This document shows positions 23,324 through 33,160 of a stretch of 64,000 bases of DNA, piece by piece. How positions within the stretch are numbered: the stretch's first letter is position 1; each line of letters starts with the position of its first letter. The notes under the pieces are model-generated. The model ran no database searches, was not told the origin of the DNA, and was given only the letters and a program-made list of their open reading frames with translations. A program made the translations under genes and the position numbers. Origin of the DNA: Enterobacter mori (GTDB lineage Bacteria > Pseudomonadota > Gammaproteobacteria > Enterobacterales > Enterobacteriaceae); assembly GCF_025244905.1 (NCBI RefSeq), contig NZ_CP104285.1:4588001-4652000 (forward strand), read 5' to 3'.

Positions 23324-23358
23324 TGGACATCCCCTGAACAATGCCTACAATCCCCGCG
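23324..23358 (+). promoter_or_regulatory. trmA promoter with GC-rich discriminator
   Basis: TGGACA (23324-23329), a 16-base spacer and TACAAT (23346-23351) are followed at once by CCCCGCG. A GC-rich discriminator fits what is known of E. coli trmA, whose promoter behaves like rRNA promoters under growth-rate control. Confidence 0.6.
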
Positions 23359-23384
23359 TAATTCTTTATCACTCAGGACGTATC

Positions 23385-24485
23385 ATGACCCCAGAACACC
23401 TCCCGACAGAACAGTACGACGCGCAGCTGGCAGAGAAAGTCGTCCGCCTGCAAAGTATGATGACGCCTTTCAACGCGCCCGTTCCCGAGGTGTTCCGCTC
23501 TCCTGTCAGCCACTACCGCATGCGCGCCGAGTTCCGCATCTGGCACGACGGTAACGACCTGTACCACATCATTTTCGATCAGCAGACGAAATCCCGTATT
23601 CGCGTGGACAGCTTTCCGGCGGCGAGCGAACTCATTAACCAGTTAATGACGCTGATAATGGACGGCGTGCGCAATAACCCTGTCCTGCGCCACAAGCTGT
23701 TCCAGATTGACTACCTCACCACGCAAAGCAACCAGGCGATTGTCTCTCTGCTGTATCACAAAGCCTTGAACGACGAGTGGCGCGAGCAGGCCGAAGCCCT
23801 GCGTGACGCGCTGCGTGCGCAGAACATCAACCTTCACCTGATTGGCCGCGCGACCAAAACTAAAATCATGCTCGACCAGGACTACGTCGACGAGCGCCTG
23901 CCGGTAGCAGGTAAAGAGATGGTGTATCGTCAGGTCGAAAACAGCTTCACCCAGCCGAACGCCGCAATGAACGTGCAAATGCTGGAGTGGGCGCTGAAGG
24001 CGACAGAAGGGTCAACGGGCGATCTGCTTGAGCTGTACTGCGGTAACGGCAACTTCTCGCTGGCGCTGGCGCGTAACTTCGATCGCGTGCTGGCAACGGA
24101 AATCGCCAAACCGTCGGTTGCCGCCGCGCAGTACAACATTGCCGCTAACCATATCGACAACGTGCAGATCATTCGTATGGCGGCAGAAGAGTTCACGCAG
24201 GCGATGAACGGCGTACGCCAGTTTAACCGCCTGGAAGGGATCGATCTGAAGAGCTATCAGTGTGAGACGATTTTTGTCGACCCGCCGCGCAGTGGCCTGG
24301 ACAGCGAAACCGAAAAGATGGTGCAGGCGTACCCGCGCATTTTGTACATTTCCTGTAACCCGGAGACGCTGTGCAAGAACCTCGAAACATTGAGCCAGAC
24401 GCACAAGGTTGAACGTCTGGCGCTGTTCGATCAGTTCCCGTATACGCACCATATGGAGTGCGGCGTTTTACTTACCGCGCGGTGA
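23385..24485 (+). CDS. trmA: tRNA (uracil-54-C5)-methyltransferase TrmA
   Basis: 366 residues, as in E. coli, from the ATG at 23385; reading further upstream would run into the promoter. It forms ribothymidine at position 54 of tRNAs using S-adenosylmethionine. The cofactor motif [15 protein letters not shown] lies near residues 212-226, FVDPPRSG near 298, and the nucleophilic C324 in ISCNPET. The last residues contain the catalytic Glu (HHMECGVLL). It is divergent from btuB. Confidence 0.97.
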   Translation: MTPEHLPTEQYDAQLAEKVVRLQSMMTPFNAPVPEVFRSPVSHYRMRAEFRIWHDGNDLYHIIFDQQTKSRIRVDSFPAASELINQLMTLIMDGVRNNPVLRHKLFQIDYLTTQSNQAIVSLLYHKALNDEWREQAEALRDALRAQNINLHLIGRATKTKIMLDQDYVDERLPVAGKEMVYRQVENSFTQPNAAMNVQMLEWALKATEGSTGDLLELYCGNGNFSLALARNFDRVLATEIAKPSVAAAQYNIAANHIDNVQIIRMAAEEFTQAMNGVRQFNRLEGIDLKSYQCETIFVDPPRSGLDSETEKMVQAYPRILYISCNPETLCKNLETLSQTHKVERLALFDQFPYTHHMECGVLLTAR

Positions 24486-24488
24486 TCT

Positions 24489-24555
24489 GTAGGCCGGATA
24501 AGCGTAGCGCCATCCGGCGTTTTTGGCAGGCGGCGCTTCGCTTACCTGCCCTACA
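24489..24555. repeat. Two REP/PU-type units in inverted order
   Basis: TGTAGGCCGGATAAGCGTAG...CCATCCGGC at 24489-24519 and GGCAGGCGGCGCTTCG...CCTGCCCTACA at 24525-24555 face each other between the convergent trmA and yijD, like a small BIME. Confidence 0.85.
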
Positions 24556-24564
24556 AATAATTCA

Positions 24565-24924
24565 TTACTCCGGCAACTGGCTCTTGCGGCTACGCATGCG
24601 TGAGCCAATCCAGAACACCAGCGCCACAGACAGTACCGCAGGCAGGAAGTTAGAGCCGATATCCGGATACTCCGCGCGCACCACGGTGCTATACAGCAAG
24701 ACGCCCAGAATAAAGCAGGCAGCGGCCAACCCCGGTAACCCCACCGGCATGGTGCGGTTCAGGTAACGTTGATGCAGGCAGTAAACCGTCAGCACCAGCG
24801 CAATAAGCGGGAAAATCGAAAATGGAACGATTGAGCTAAAAATAGCGGCAAACGTACCATTAATGGATAAGCCAGCGATCAATGCCAGCAACAGCGTCCC
24901 TTTATCCTGACCTGACTGTTTCAT
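24565..24924 (-). CDS. yijD: Inner-membrane protein YijD (DUF1422)
   Basis: 119 residues, as in E. coli YijD. It looks like a small integral membrane protein with about four hydrophobic segments ([63 protein letters not shown]) and a basic C-terminus. Function is unknown. It starts nine bases after the fabR stop, so the two form an operon, as in E. coli. Confidence 0.92.
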   Translation of the reverse strand: MKQSGQDKGTLLLALIAGLSINGTFAAIFSSIVPFSIFPLIALVLTVYCLHQRYLNRTMPVGLPGLAAACFILGVLLYSTVVRAEYPDIGSNFLPAVLSVALVFWIGSRMRSRKSQLPE

Positions 24925-24933
24925 TACTCACCT

Positions 24934-25569
24934 TCACTCTTCGGTTTGATGTGCCAACTTCTCTTGTTCGCGGCGATACCAGTAGTACGCACCTTTCGAA
25001 ATCATGCGCAGCTGCAATACCAGTCTCTCTTCGAGCTGCTTGCGTTGTTCAATGCTGACATCCAGCGCTTCGGCACCCGCGCTGAAAACTATCGTCACCA
25101 TCGCCTCGGCCTGCGCTTCAGTAAACGCACGCGGCATATGGTTTTCGAGTTCCAGATAGTCGGCAAGTTCCGCGATGAAATGCTGAATTTCGCGCGCGAC
25201 GGCGGCACGAAACGCCGCCGATGTGCCCGAACGCTCGCGCAGAAGCAGACGAAACGCGTTGGGGTTATTGCCGATAAACTCCATAAAGGTCGATACGGAA
25301 GTGCGGATCACGCTGCCCCCTTTGGCGATACGCTGACGCGCCTGGCGCATCAGCTGTCGCAGCATCAGCCCGCTCTCATCGACCATGGTAAGGCCCAGTT
25401 CATCCACATCACGGAAGTGACGATAGAAGGACGTTGGCGCAATCCCGGCCTCGCGTGCGACTTCGCGCAGGCTCAAACTGGCAAAACTCCGCTCAGCACT
25501 CAGTTGACTGAATGCTGCTTCCACCAGCGAACGCCGGGTTTTCTCTTTTTGTTGTGCTCTTACGCCCAT
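24934..25569 (-). CDS. fabR: Unsaturated fatty acid synthesis repressor FabR
   Basis: 211 residues from the ATG at 25569 ([13 protein letters not shown]). An in-frame extension to 25695 exists but lacks resemblance to a coding start. It is a TetR-family regulator with its helix-turn-helix near residues 25-55 ([20 protein letters not shown]) and a helical acyl-ligand domain. In E. coli it represses fabA and fabB in response to the ratio of unsaturated to saturated acyl-ACP or CoA. The C-terminal tail ([12 protein letters not shown]) differs from E. coli's. Confidence 0.95.
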   Translation of the reverse strand: MGVRAQQKEKTRRSLVEAAFSQLSAERSFASLSLREVAREAGIAPTSFYRHFRDVDELGLTMVDESGLMLRQLMRQARQRIAKGGSVIRTSVSTFMEFIGNNPNAFRLLLRERSGTSAAFRAAVAREIQHFIAELADYLELENHMPRAFTEAQAEAMVTIVFSAGAEALDVSIEQRKQLEERLVLQLRMISKGAYYWYRREQEKLAHQTEE

Positions 25570-25768
25570 CACGATAGTTGAATCCTTCCAAAGGCCTGAT
25601 GGCACTATACCAGAGAATAAAATTAATCTGTTTGCCTGGCTTTGTGAATGATTGTTTACGTGCGGTTTGTGCTCCACTGCCGGAAAAAAGCACAACGATA
25701 ATTGGGTTACCCCGGCAATGATGTTATGATTCTGTTGCTTTTATGTATAAGAACAGGTAAGCCTTGCC

Positions 25769-27169
25769 ATGCCACATTCCTACGATTACGACGCAATAGT
25801 TATTGGTTCCGGCCCCGGCGGCGAAGGCGCTGCTATGGGTCTGGTGAAACAGGGAGCTAGAGTAGCGGTCATTGAGCGCTACCATAATGTCGGCGGCGGT
25901 TGCACCCACTGGGGCACCATCCCTTCGAAAGCCCTCCGCCACGCCGTTAGCCGCATTATTGAATTTAACCAGAACCCTCTCTACAGCGACCACTCCCGAC
26001 TTCTTCGTTCCTCCTTTGCTGACATCCTGAATCATGCGGATACCGTCATTAACCAGCAGACGCGCATGCGTCAGGGGTTTTATGAGCGTAACCACTGTGA
26101 GATTTTGCAGGGCAACGCGCATTTTGTGGATGAACATACCCTGGCACTCGAATGCCACGACGGTTCGGTTGAAACCCTCACCGCCGAAAAATTTGTGATT
26201 GCCTGCGGTTCACGCCCGTACCATCCGGCAGACGTGGACTTCTCCCACCCACGCGTTTACGACAGCGACTCCATCCTCAGCCTGCAGCACGAGCCACGCC
26301 ATGTGATCATCTATGGCGCGGGCGTGATTGGCTGCGAATATGCGTCGATCTTCCGCGGAATGGAGGTCAAAGTTGACCTGATCAACACCCGCGACCGCCT
26401 GCTGGCATTCCTCGACCAGGAGATGTCAGACTCCCTCTCCTACCACTTCTGGAACAGCGGCGTGGTGATTCGCCATAACGAAGAGTACGAGAAGATCGAA
26501 GGCTGCGACGACGGGGTGATCATGCACCTGAAGTCCGGCAAGAAGCTGAAGGCGGACTGCCTGCTGTACGCCAACGGCCGTACCGGCAACACGGATTCAC
26601 TGCAGCTGGAAAATATCGGGCTTGAGACCGACAGCCGCGGTCAGTTGAAGGTCAACAGCATGTACCAGACCGCGCTACCGCACGTTTACGCGGTCGGCGA
26701 CGTGATTGGTTACCCAAGCCTGGCCTCTGCCGCTTACGACCAGGGACGCATTGCCGCACAGGCGCTGGTAAAAGGCGAAGCGACGGCGCACCTGATCGAA
26801 GATATCCCAACGGGGATCTACACTATTCCGGAAATCAGTTCGGTCGGTAAAACCGAGCAGCAGCTGACGGCAATGAAGGTGCCTTACGAGGTGGGACGTG
26901 CCCAGTTTAAACATCTGGCGCGGGCGCAAATCGTGGGGATGAGCGTAGGTACGCTGAAGATCCTGTTCCATCGCGAGACGAAAGAGATCCTCGGTATTCA
27001 CTGCTTCGGTGAACGCGCGGCGGAAATCATTCATATCGGCCAGGCAATAATGGAGCAGAAAGGCGGTGGTAACACCATCGAGTACTTCGTTAACACCACC
27101 TTTAACTACCCGACGATGGCGGAAGCCTACCGGGTAGCTGCGCTGAACGGCTTAAACCGCCTGTTTTAA
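25769..27169 (+). CDS. sthA: Soluble pyridine nucleotide transhydrogenase SthA
   Basis: 466 residues, as in E. coli (UdhA). This FAD enzyme moves hydride from NADPH to NAD. The FAD-binding motif [13 protein letters not shown] is near residues 11-23, the second Rossmann motif [15 protein letters not shown] near 180-194, and the dimerisation domain is C-terminal. The usual redox disulphide of this family is lost: [15 protein letters not shown] keeps one Cys and has Thr at the other place, as expected for SthA. Its 3' end overlaps the convergent oxyR by 18 bases. Confidence 0.97.
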   Translation: MPHSYDYDAIVIGSGPGGEGAAMGLVKQGARVAVIERYHNVGGGCTHWGTIPSKALRHAVSRIIEFNQNPLYSDHSRLLRSSFADILNHADTVINQQTRMRQGFYERNHCEILQGNAHFVDEHTLALECHDGSVETLTAEKFVIACGSRPYHPADVDFSHPRVYDSDSILSLQHEPRHVIIYGAGVIGCEYASIFRGMEVKVDLINTRDRLLAFLDQEMSDSLSYHFWNSGVVIRHNEEYEKIEGCDDGVIMHLKSGKKLKADCLLYANGRTGNTDSLQLENIGLETDSRGQLKVNSMYQTALPHVYAVGDVIGYPSLASAAYDQGRIAAQALVKGEATAHLIEDIPTGIYTIPEISSVGKTEQQLTAMKVPYEVGRAQFKHLARAQIVGMSVGTLKILFHRETKEILGIHCFGERAAEIIHIGQAIMEQKGGGNTIEYFVNTTFNYPTMAEAYRVAALNGLNRLF

Positions 27170-28069
27170 CGCGTTGTCAAAATGGCCATCCATCGAACCA
27201 CGGATGGCCTCTGCCAGCTGCTCATAGCGGCTGCGCAGCGGTGAACCCGGACGATAAACGAGGCCAATGGTGCGACGCGGCTCCGGCTTAATGCACGGCA
27301 GATACACCACGCCATCACGCTTACGCTCGCGCGGCACGGCCAGCGCAGGCAGCAGCGTAATACCGCTTCCCGCCGCGACCATATTACGCAGCGTTTCCAG
27401 GCTGGTTGCGCGGAAATGGGTATCCTCATCGGCACCCGCTTCGAAGCAGAAGCCCATCGCCTGATCGCGCAGGCAGTGGCCATCTTCCAGCATCAGCAGC
27501 TTTTCACCGGCCAGATCGGCCATCGGTACGCGATCGCGGTTCGCCCACGGGTGATCTTCATAGATCGCCAGCATCATCGGCTCATCGAACAGCGGTACTT
27601 CAATAAAGGCTTCACTCTCTTTTACCAGCGCCAGAATCGCACAGTCGAGCTTGCCGCTGTCTAACTGCGCCAGCAGCTGATGGGTTTGCGCTTCATGCAG
27701 GTACATTTCGAGTTTCGGGAACGTCTGGTGCAGCATCGGAATGATGTGCGGCAACAGGTACGGGCCAACGGTTGGGATCAGGCCAATATGCAGCGGGCCG
27801 GACATTGCCTCCCCCTGCTGGCTTGCCATTTCCTTGAGCACTTTGACCTCGCGCAGCACGGTGCGCGCCTGATCCACCAGCAGAAGACCTGCCTGTGTGA
27901 ACAGAACCTTACGACTGGTGCGCTCCAGCAGCATCACGCCCAGCTCGTCTTCCAGCTTGCGGATCTGACCGCTCAGCGTGGGCTGGCTGACGTGGCAGGA
28001 ATCTGCCGCGCGGCGAAAGTGACGATGCTCGGCTAACGCTACCAGGTATTCAAGATCACGAATATTCAT
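27152..28069 (-). CDS. oxyR: Peroxide-sensing regulator OxyR
   Basis: 305 residues, as in E. coli. It is a LysR-type regulator with an N-terminal helix-turn-helix ([20 protein letters not shown]). The sensing cysteines C199 and C208 are intact in [12 protein letters not shown] and form a disulphide on exposure to hydrogen peroxide. Targets include katG and the sRNA gene oxyS, both in this window. It is divergent from oxyS and overlaps sthA by 18 bases at the 3' end. Confidence 0.97.
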   Translation of the reverse strand: MNIRDLEYLVALAEHRHFRRAADSCHVSQPTLSGQIRKLEDELGVMLLERTSRKVLFTQAGLLLVDQARTVLREVKVLKEMASQQGEAMSGPLHIGLIPTVGPYLLPHIIPMLHQTFPKLEMYLHEAQTHQLLAQLDSGKLDCAILALVKESEAFIEVPLFDEPMMLAIYEDHPWANRDRVPMADLAGEKLLMLEDGHCLRDQAMGFCFEAGADEDTHFRATSLETLRNMVAAGSGITLLPALAVPRERKRDGVVYLPCIKPEPRRTIGLVYRPGSPLRSRYEQLAEAIRGSMDGHFDNALKQAV

Positions 28070-28090
28070 TATTCATCCTCCGTCGCCACG

Positions 28091-28165
28091 ATAGTTCATG
28101 GCGATAGATAGCATAGCAACGAACGATTATCCCTATCAAGCATTCTGTTGAATAATACAGCACAT
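28091..28165. promoter_or_regulatory. oxyR/oxyS divergent promoter and OxyR-binding region
   Basis: The stretch with GATAGATAGCATAGCAA and GATTATCCCTATC closely resembles the region protected by OxyR in E. coli. A -10-like AATAATAC at 28151-28158 lies just before the expected OxyS start. Half-sites do not fit the four-part OxyR consensus exactly, so binding is inferred from homology. Confidence 0.6.
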
Positions 28166-28282
28166 AGACGAGGCGGCACGTGTTTGACCCTTGACGTCCC
28201 CGCACCGTCAAACGAGTTTCTCTCAAAACTCGAACAACTAAAGCCAACGTGAACTTTTGCGGACCCCGTGGTCCGCTTTTTT
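28166..28282 (+). ncRNA. oxyS: Small regulatory RNA OxyS
   Basis: About 115 bases, divergent from oxyR. It starts near ACGAGGCGGCACG (E. coli GAAACGGAGCGGCACC), includes a GAGTTT-CTCTCAA-AACTC stem, then the A-rich linker AACTAAAGCCAACGTGAACT that is nearly identical to E. coli, and ends in the terminator GCGGACC-CCGT-GGTCCGC plus eight T. OxyS is peroxide-induced and acts through Hfq on targets such as fhlA and rpoS. The 3' hairpin loop differs from E. coli. Confidence 0.88.
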
Positions 28283-28322
28283 TTGCGTAAAAAAGCCTGG
28301 CGATAAGCCAGGCTCCGTTTTT

Positions 28323-28373
28323 CTCCCTCTCCCCGTGGGAGAGGGCCGGGGTGAGGGCACCAGCCCGCACTAT
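28323..28373. repeat. Dispersed GC-rich palindrome (CCCTCACCC family)
   Basis: CTCCCTCTCCCC-GTGGGAGAGGG then CCGGGGTGAGGGCACC lies between oxyS and argH. It is the reverse-complement orientation of the copies at 1726 and 42118. Confidence 0.75.
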
Positions 28374-28383
28374 TTAAACCCAA

Positions 28384-29757
28384 TCAAACCAACCGGTTTT
28401 TCGCATCCGCAATTGCCTGCGCCACCTGCTTCGGCGACACGCCGCCTTTCGCCGCACGCTTATCCAGACAAGACTGCAGCGCCAGAATCGGATACACATC
28501 CTCCCCGATCACCGCACTGAATTTCTGCAGGTCAGCCAGGGGCAGATCTTCCAGCGGTTTACCCTGGCGAATCGCTTCTACCACCGCTTCACCCACAATA
28601 TGGTGCGCTTCACGGAACGGTACGCCCTTCGCCACCAGATAATCCGCCAGCTCGGTGGAGTTGGCATAACCCTGCTGCGCCGCTTCCTGGCAGCGCGGAC
28701 GTTTCACCTGAATGCCGTCCAGCACCAGCGCGCCCATATGCAGACAGTCCAGCCAGGTGTCGAGCGCGTCGAACAGCCCTTCTTTATCTTCCTGCATATC
28801 TTTGTTGTACGCCAGCGGCAGCCCTTTCAGGGTCATCATCATGCCGGTCAGCGCACCCTGCACGCGGCCACATTTGCCGCGGATCAGCTCCAGCGCGTCC
28901 GGGTTTTTCTTCTGCGGCATCAGGGATGAGCCTGAGGTCACGCGGTCGGACAGCTCGACGAAGCCCGCTTCGCCAGAGTTAAAGAAGATCAGGTCTTCGG
29001 CAAAGCGCGAGAGATGCACCATCCCGATGGATGCGTTAGACAGCAGCTCCAGCACATGGTCGCGGTCGGACACGCTGTCCAGGCTGTTACGGGTGGCGGA
29101 GGCAAAGCCCAGCCAGCCTGCCAGCTGTTCACGGTCGATGTCGTAAGCGGTACCCGCCAGCGCGCCGCTGCCCAGCGGGCTGACGTCCAGACGTTTCAGG
29201 GTATCCTGCAGACGGCTTTCGTCACGCACCAGCATCTCAACGTAGGCCAGACACCAGTGCGCAAAGGTCACCGGCTGGGCGCGCTGCAGGTGGGTATAGC
29301 CCGGCATCACCGCGTCCTGGTTGTTTTGCGCGGTTTCCACCAGCGCGCTCTGCAGCTGACGGTTGGCCGCCAGCAGTTCGCCAACGGTATCTTTACACCA
29401 CAGCTTCAGGTCGGTGGCGACCTGGTCGTTACGACTGCGCCCGGTGTGCAGCTTTTTACCCAACTGACCCACTTTGTCGATCAGTTTGCCTTCCACCCAG
29501 CTGTGAATATCTTCGGCATCGCTCTGCAGGATTTGCTGCGGATCCAGACGCACCTCTTCCAGCAGGTTATTCAGCGCCTCTTCCAACTGCAGCTGTTCGT
29601 CTGCAGTCAGTACGCCAACGGTCACCAGCGCTTTGGACCAGGCCACAGAGCCGACAATATCCTGTTCGGCCAGGCGGTAGTCGAAGCGCAAAGAGTCGTT
29701 GAACTGTTTGAACCGCTGATCCGCTGCCTGTGTAAAACGCCCACCCCAAAGTGCCAT
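28384..29757 (-). CDS. argH: Argininosuccinate lyase ArgH
   Basis: 457 residues, as in E. coli. It splits argininosuccinate into arginine and fumarate, the last step of arginine synthesis. The fumarase/aspartase superfamily signature [12 protein letters not shown], which carries the catalytic Ser loop, lies near residues 280-291, and [11 protein letters not shown] and [13 protein letters not shown] are the other conserved regions. It is last in the argCBH operon, separated from argB by about 100 bases containing REP units. Confidence 0.97.
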   Translation of the reverse strand: MALWGGRFTQAADQRFKQFNDSLRFDYRLAEQDIVGSVAWSKALVTVGVLTADEQLQLEEALNNLLEEVRLDPQQILQSDAEDIHSWVEGKLIDKVGQLGKKLHTGRSRNDQVATDLKLWCKDTVGELLAANRQLQSALVETAQNNQDAVMPGYTHLQRAQPVTFAHWCLAYVEMLVRDESRLQDTLKRLDVSPLGSGALAGTAYDIDREQLAGWLGFASATRNSLDSVSDRDHVLELLSNASIGMVHLSRFAEDLIFFNSGEAGFVELSDRVTSGSSLMPQKKNPDALELIRGKCGRVQGALTGMMMTLKGLPLAYNKDMQEDKEGLFDALDTWLDCLHMGALVLDGIQVKRPRCQEAAQQGYANSTELADYLVAKGVPFREAHHIVGEAVVEAIRQGKPLEDLPLADLQKFSAVIGEDVYPILALQSCLDKRAAKGGVSPKQVAQAIADAKNRLV

Positions 29758-29784
29758 AACGAATTTCCTTAATGATGATATTTT

Positions 29785-29855
29785 TGCCCGGTGGCGCTGC
29801 GCTTACCGGGCCTACAAAATTCACGCAGGCCGGATAAGCGAAGCGCCATCCGGCA
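29785..29855. repeat. Paired REP/PU-type units between argH and argB
   Basis: GCCCGGTGGCGCTGCG...CCGGGCCTAC and the inverted AGGCCGGATAAGCG...CATCCGGC. Being inside an operon, the pair may set relative mRNA stability of argCB and argH. Confidence 0.85.
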
Positions 29856-29862
29856 CAGAATC

Positions 29863-30639
29863 TTAAGCCAGAATACGCGTGCCAATCGGCGTGCCGTTAA
29901 ACAGCGCCGGGAGCTGCTCCGCGTGACGCCAGGAGGCGATATCCACCGGGCGGCCCAGCGTGCGTGCGGCATCCAGCGCGGCGTTCACTTTGACGATCAT
30001 GCCGTCGGTAATAATGCCCTGCGCAATCAGCTGCTCGGCTTTCTCAGCGGTCATTTCCGCAATGCGCTGGCCTTTGCCGTCCAGAATGCCGCTCACGTCG
30101 GAGAGCAGGATCAGATCCGCACCCAGCGTTGCCGCCAGTGCGGTCGCCGCCTGGTCAGCGTTGACGTTCATCAGCTCGCCCTCTTCGGTCACGCCGATAG
30201 AGCTCACCACCGGCAGGAAACCACCTTCCAGCAGCGTGTTAATCAGCTTAGGCGAACCCGGCTGTGCCAGTCCAACGTGGCCGAGCGCTTCGTCGAGCTG
30301 GGTCACTTTTACGCTGTCGCCATCGCCAAGATAGAGGCCAACGGACGCGATGTGGTGTTTCTTCGCCCACGCCAGCAGCGTTTTGTTCGCCGTACCCGCC
30401 AGCGCACCGGTAATGATGTCAATCTGATCAGCAGGCGTCACGCGCAGGCCATTTTTCTTTTCCACCGGCAGGTTGAGCCCTTTCATCAGCTCGTCCACCA
30501 CGCAGCCGCCGCCGTGCACAATCACCAGCGGACGTTGGTGTGATTCACGATAGTTCACCAGCGCGGTAAACAGACGCTCCAGCGCTTCTTCGCTGTCCAG
30601 CAGTACACCACCGAGTTTGATAATTAATGGGTTCATCAT
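29863..30639 (-). CDS. argB: Acetylglutamate kinase ArgB
   Basis: 258 residues, as in E. coli, from ATG ATG AAC at 30639, with AAGG upstream. An in-frame GTG three bases earlier is possible but not needed. It phosphorylates N-acetylglutamate. Amino-acid kinase motifs are [10 protein letters not shown] at the N-terminus, [14 protein letters not shown] near residues 38-51, and [18 protein letters not shown] near 160. It lacks the N-terminal helix of arginine-inhibited kinases. It starts six bases after the argC stop. Confidence 0.96.
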   Translation of the reverse strand: MMNPLIIKLGGVLLDSEEALERLFTALVNYRESHQRPLVIVHGGGCVVDELMKGLNLPVEKKNGLRVTPADQIDIITGALAGTANKTLLAWAKKHHIASVGLYLGDGDSVKVTQLDEALGHVGLAQPGSPKLINTLLEGGFLPVVSSIGVTEEGELMNVNADQAATALAATLGADLILLSDVSGILDGKGQRIAEMTAEKAEQLIAQGIITDGMIVKVNAALDAARTLGRPVDIASWRHAEQLPALFNGTPIGTRILA

Positions 30640-30645
30640 CACACC

Positions 30646-31650
30646 TTAAATAAGAGCCTGCGTTTCCGGGAAACCGAAACGAATATTTGCACACTGCATT
30701 GCCTGTGCGGCAGCGCCTTTGAGTAAGTTATCTTCTGCGGCGACGACGATGAGATGCTCACCCTGCACGGCAAAGCCGATGTCGCAGAACGGCAGGCCGA
30801 CCACGTTTTTCAGCGCCGGCACGCCTTTGTCGTACAGGCGCACCAGCGGTTTATCCGCATACGCCTGGGTGAAGACCTCGTTCACCTGCTCTTTGGTCAC
30901 GCCAGGCTTCAGGCGGCAGGTAATGGTTTCGAGGATCCCACGCGGGAAGCTGCCCAGGTGCGGGGTGAAAATCACCTCGGCACCCAGATGCGTGGTGATT
31001 TCAGGGTGATGACGGTGATTAAACACGCCATACGGCTGAAGGCTCACTTCGCAGAAGCTGTTAGAGATAGCGGCCTTGCGCCCTGCTCCGCTCACGCCGC
31101 TGGTGGCGTTGATCACCGGCCACTGGTTGAGATCCAGCAGGCCCGCGTCGATCAGCGGCTTCAGGGAAAGCTGTGCCGCCGTCGGATAGCAGCCCGGCAC
31201 GGCAATCAGGTTCGCTTCTTTCAGTTTGTCTGCGCTCCACTCCGCCAGGCCGTACACCGCTTTTTCGAGCAAATCCGGGTGCTGATGAGTGAAGCCGTAA
31301 TATTTTTCGTAGAACGCCCCGTCGTTCACCCGGAACGCCCCGGAGAGGTCGAAGACCACGCAGCCAGCCGCCAGGAACTGCGGCGCCAGGTCGTGGCTGA
31401 CCTCGTGCGCGGTGGCTAAAAACACCACGTCGACGCCGTCGGTAAACTCGCTGATGTCAGACATTGGCTGCAGCGGCAGGTCAACAATCCCCTTAAGCTG
31501 CGGATGCAAATCGGAAATTAACTTTCCTGCATCATTGCTTTGCGCTGACACGGTCAAAGCGGTTATGGTCATATGTGGATGGCGATTCACGTAGCTTACA
31601 AGCTCTGCGCCCGCATAACCGCTAGCGCCTACAATCAGCGTATTCAACAT
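30646..31650 (-). CDS. argC: N-acetyl-gamma-glutamyl-phosphate reductase ArgC
   Basis: 334 residues, as in E. coli. It reduces acetylglutamyl phosphate with NADPH. The Rossmann motif [11 protein letters not shown] is at residues 8-18, and the catalytic Cys lies in [13 protein letters not shown] near residue 154. A conserved His is in the HHRHHPEI-like segment NHRHHPEI. First gene of argCBH, divergent from argE across a gap with ARG boxes. Confidence 0.97.
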   Translation of the reverse strand: MLNTLIVGASGYAGAELVSYVNRHPHMTITALTVSAQSNDAGKLISDLHPQLKGIVDLPLQPMSDISEFTDGVDVVFLATAHEVSHDLAPQFLAAGCVVFDLSGAFRVNDGAFYEKYYGFTHQHPDLLEKAVYGLAEWSADKLKEANLIAVPGCYPTAAQLSLKPLIDAGLLDLNQWPVINATSGVSGAGRKAAISNSFCEVSLQPYGVFNHRHHPEITTHLGAEVIFTPHLGSFPRGILETITCRLKPGVTKEQVNEVFTQAYADKPLVRLYDKGVPALKNVVGLPFCDIGFAVQGEHLIVVAAEDNLLKGAAAQAMQCANIRFGFPETQALI

Positions 31651-31673
31651 CGGGTTCCTTTATGCTCAACGTT

Positions 31674-31712
31674 AATGTATTTTTATTCACATTTATTGCA
31701 TGAATATTGATA
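31674..31712. promoter_or_regulatory. Pair of ARG boxes between argC and argE
   Basis: Two 18-base ArgR sites, with cores TGTAT-TTTT-ATTCA (31676-31689) and TGCAT-GAAT-ATTGA (31697-31710), are separated by three bases. This is the spacing used by ArgR hexamers, which with arginine repress both divergent units. Confidence 0.85.
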
Positions 31713-31738
31713 CTATCACGACCTAAGGTGTGTCAACA

Positions 31739-32890
31739 ATGAAAATGAACTTACCGCCATTTATCGAGATCTACCGCGCCCTGATTGCCACTCCGTCCAT
31801 CAGCGCAACGGAAGAAGCGCTGGATCAGAGCAATGAGTCTTTAATCAATCTGCTGGCGGGTTGGTTTAGCGATCTTGGGTTTAACGTTGAGGTTCAGCCC
31901 GTCCCCGGAACACGTCACAAATTCAACCTGCTCGCCAGCACCGGTACCGGTGCTGGCGGCCTGCTGCTGGCCGGTCATACCGACACCGTTCCCTTTGACG
32001 ATGGCCGCTGGACGCGCGACCCGTTCACCCTGACCGAGCACGACAATAAGCTCTATGGCCTGGGTACCGCCGACATGAAAGGCTTCTTCGCCTTTATCCT
32101 CGACGCGCTGCGTGACGTGGACGTGACGAAACTGAAAAAACCACTCTACATTCTGGCGACCGCCGATGAAGAGACCAGCATGGCGGGCGCGCGCTACTTC
32201 TCTGAAAACACATCGATTCGCCCGGATTGCGCGATCATCGGCGAGCCGACGTCTCTGCAACCGATTCGCGCCCATAAAGGCCACATTTCTACTGCCGTGC
32301 GCGTGCTCGGCCAGTCCGGCCACTCCAGCGATCCGGCACGTGGGGTGAATGCCATCGAACTGATGCATGACGCCATCGGCCGCATCATGGCCCTGCGCGA
32401 CGACCTGAAAGAGCGCTATCACTACGAGGCGTTCACCGTGCCGTATCCGACGCTGAACCTCGGCAGCCTGCACGGCGGCGATGCCTCGAACCGCATTTGC
32501 GCCTGCTGCGAACTGCATATGGACATCCGCCCACTGCCGGGCATGACCCTGAGCGATCTCGACGGTCTGCTGAATGAAGCGCTGGCCCCGGTGAGCGAAC
32601 GCTGGCCGGGTCGTCTGACGGTTTCGGAACTGCATCCGCCGATCCCGGGCTATGAGTGCCCGCCGGATCACCAGCTGGTCCAGGTGGTGGAAAAACTGCT
32701 CGGCGAAAAAACCGACGTGGTGAACTACTGCACCGAAGCGCCGTTTATTCAGACCCTGTGCCCGACGCTGGTGCTCGGCCCCGGCTCTATCAACCAGGCC
32801 CACCAGCCGGATGAATATCTGGAAACCCGCTTCATCAAACCTACCCGCGAACTGATTACCCAGGTTGTCCATCACTTCTGCTGGCATTAA
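31739..32890 (+). CDS. argE: Acetylornithine deacetylase ArgE
   Basis: 383 residues, as in E. coli, from the ATG at 31739; TAAGGTG upstream gives the spacing, and an in-frame GTG at 31730 is less likely. This M20-family metallohydrolase releases ornithine from N-acetylornithine. Metal-site motifs are [13 protein letters not shown] near residue 79 and the ATADEETS segment near 140, where Glu is the base and ligand. It is divergently transcribed from argCBH under shared ARG boxes. Confidence 0.96.
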   Translation: MKMNLPPFIEIYRALIATPSISATEEALDQSNESLINLLAGWFSDLGFNVEVQPVPGTRHKFNLLASTGTGAGGLLLAGHTDTVPFDDGRWTRDPFTLTEHDNKLYGLGTADMKGFFAFILDALRDVDVTKLKKPLYILATADEETSMAGARYFSENTSIRPDCAIIGEPTSLQPIRAHKGHISTAVRVLGQSGHSSDPARGVNAIELMHDAIGRIMALRDDLKERYHYEAFTVPYPTLNLGSLHGGDASNRICACCELHMDIRPLPGMTLSDLDGLLNEALAPVSERWPGRLTVSELHPPIPGYECPPDHQLVQVVEKLLGEKTDVVNYCTEAPFIQTLCPTLVLGPGSINQAHQPDEYLETRFIKPTRELITQVVHHFCWH

Positions 32891-32904
32891 AACGCACCGA
32901 ACAG

Positions 32905-32945
32905 TCCCCTCTCCCTGTGGGAGAGGGTTAGGGTGAGGGCAACAA
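32905..32945. repeat. Dispersed GC-rich palindrome (CCCTCACCC family)
   Basis: CCCCTCTCCC-TGT-GGGAGAGGGTTAGGGTGAGGGC follows the argE stop. The rest of the 270-base gap to ppc holds no gene that I recognise and is presumed to contain the ppc promoter. Confidence 0.75.
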
Positions 32946-33160
32946 ATCGCATGATCTCCGTCACATTCCCATAAGCATCTCTTATCTGACGCAAAGCGAA
33001 TTAAATTTCGTAAATTGCCCACATTTATTCGTTTGCTGAACCGTTTTCGCAGCAATTGACGACGGGGGTTTTACGTGGCTTTATAAAGGGAGATGACAAA
33101 ATAATGTCCAAAAGATTTTCGATTGGGCATAAACAAAAATGATGGGGTGACTGGGTTTTT

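Noticed and set aside
31841..33055. A 404-residue minus-strand frame opposite argE
   Set aside because: It is the antisense shadow of argE and runs across an intergenic palindrome; composition is not protein-like.
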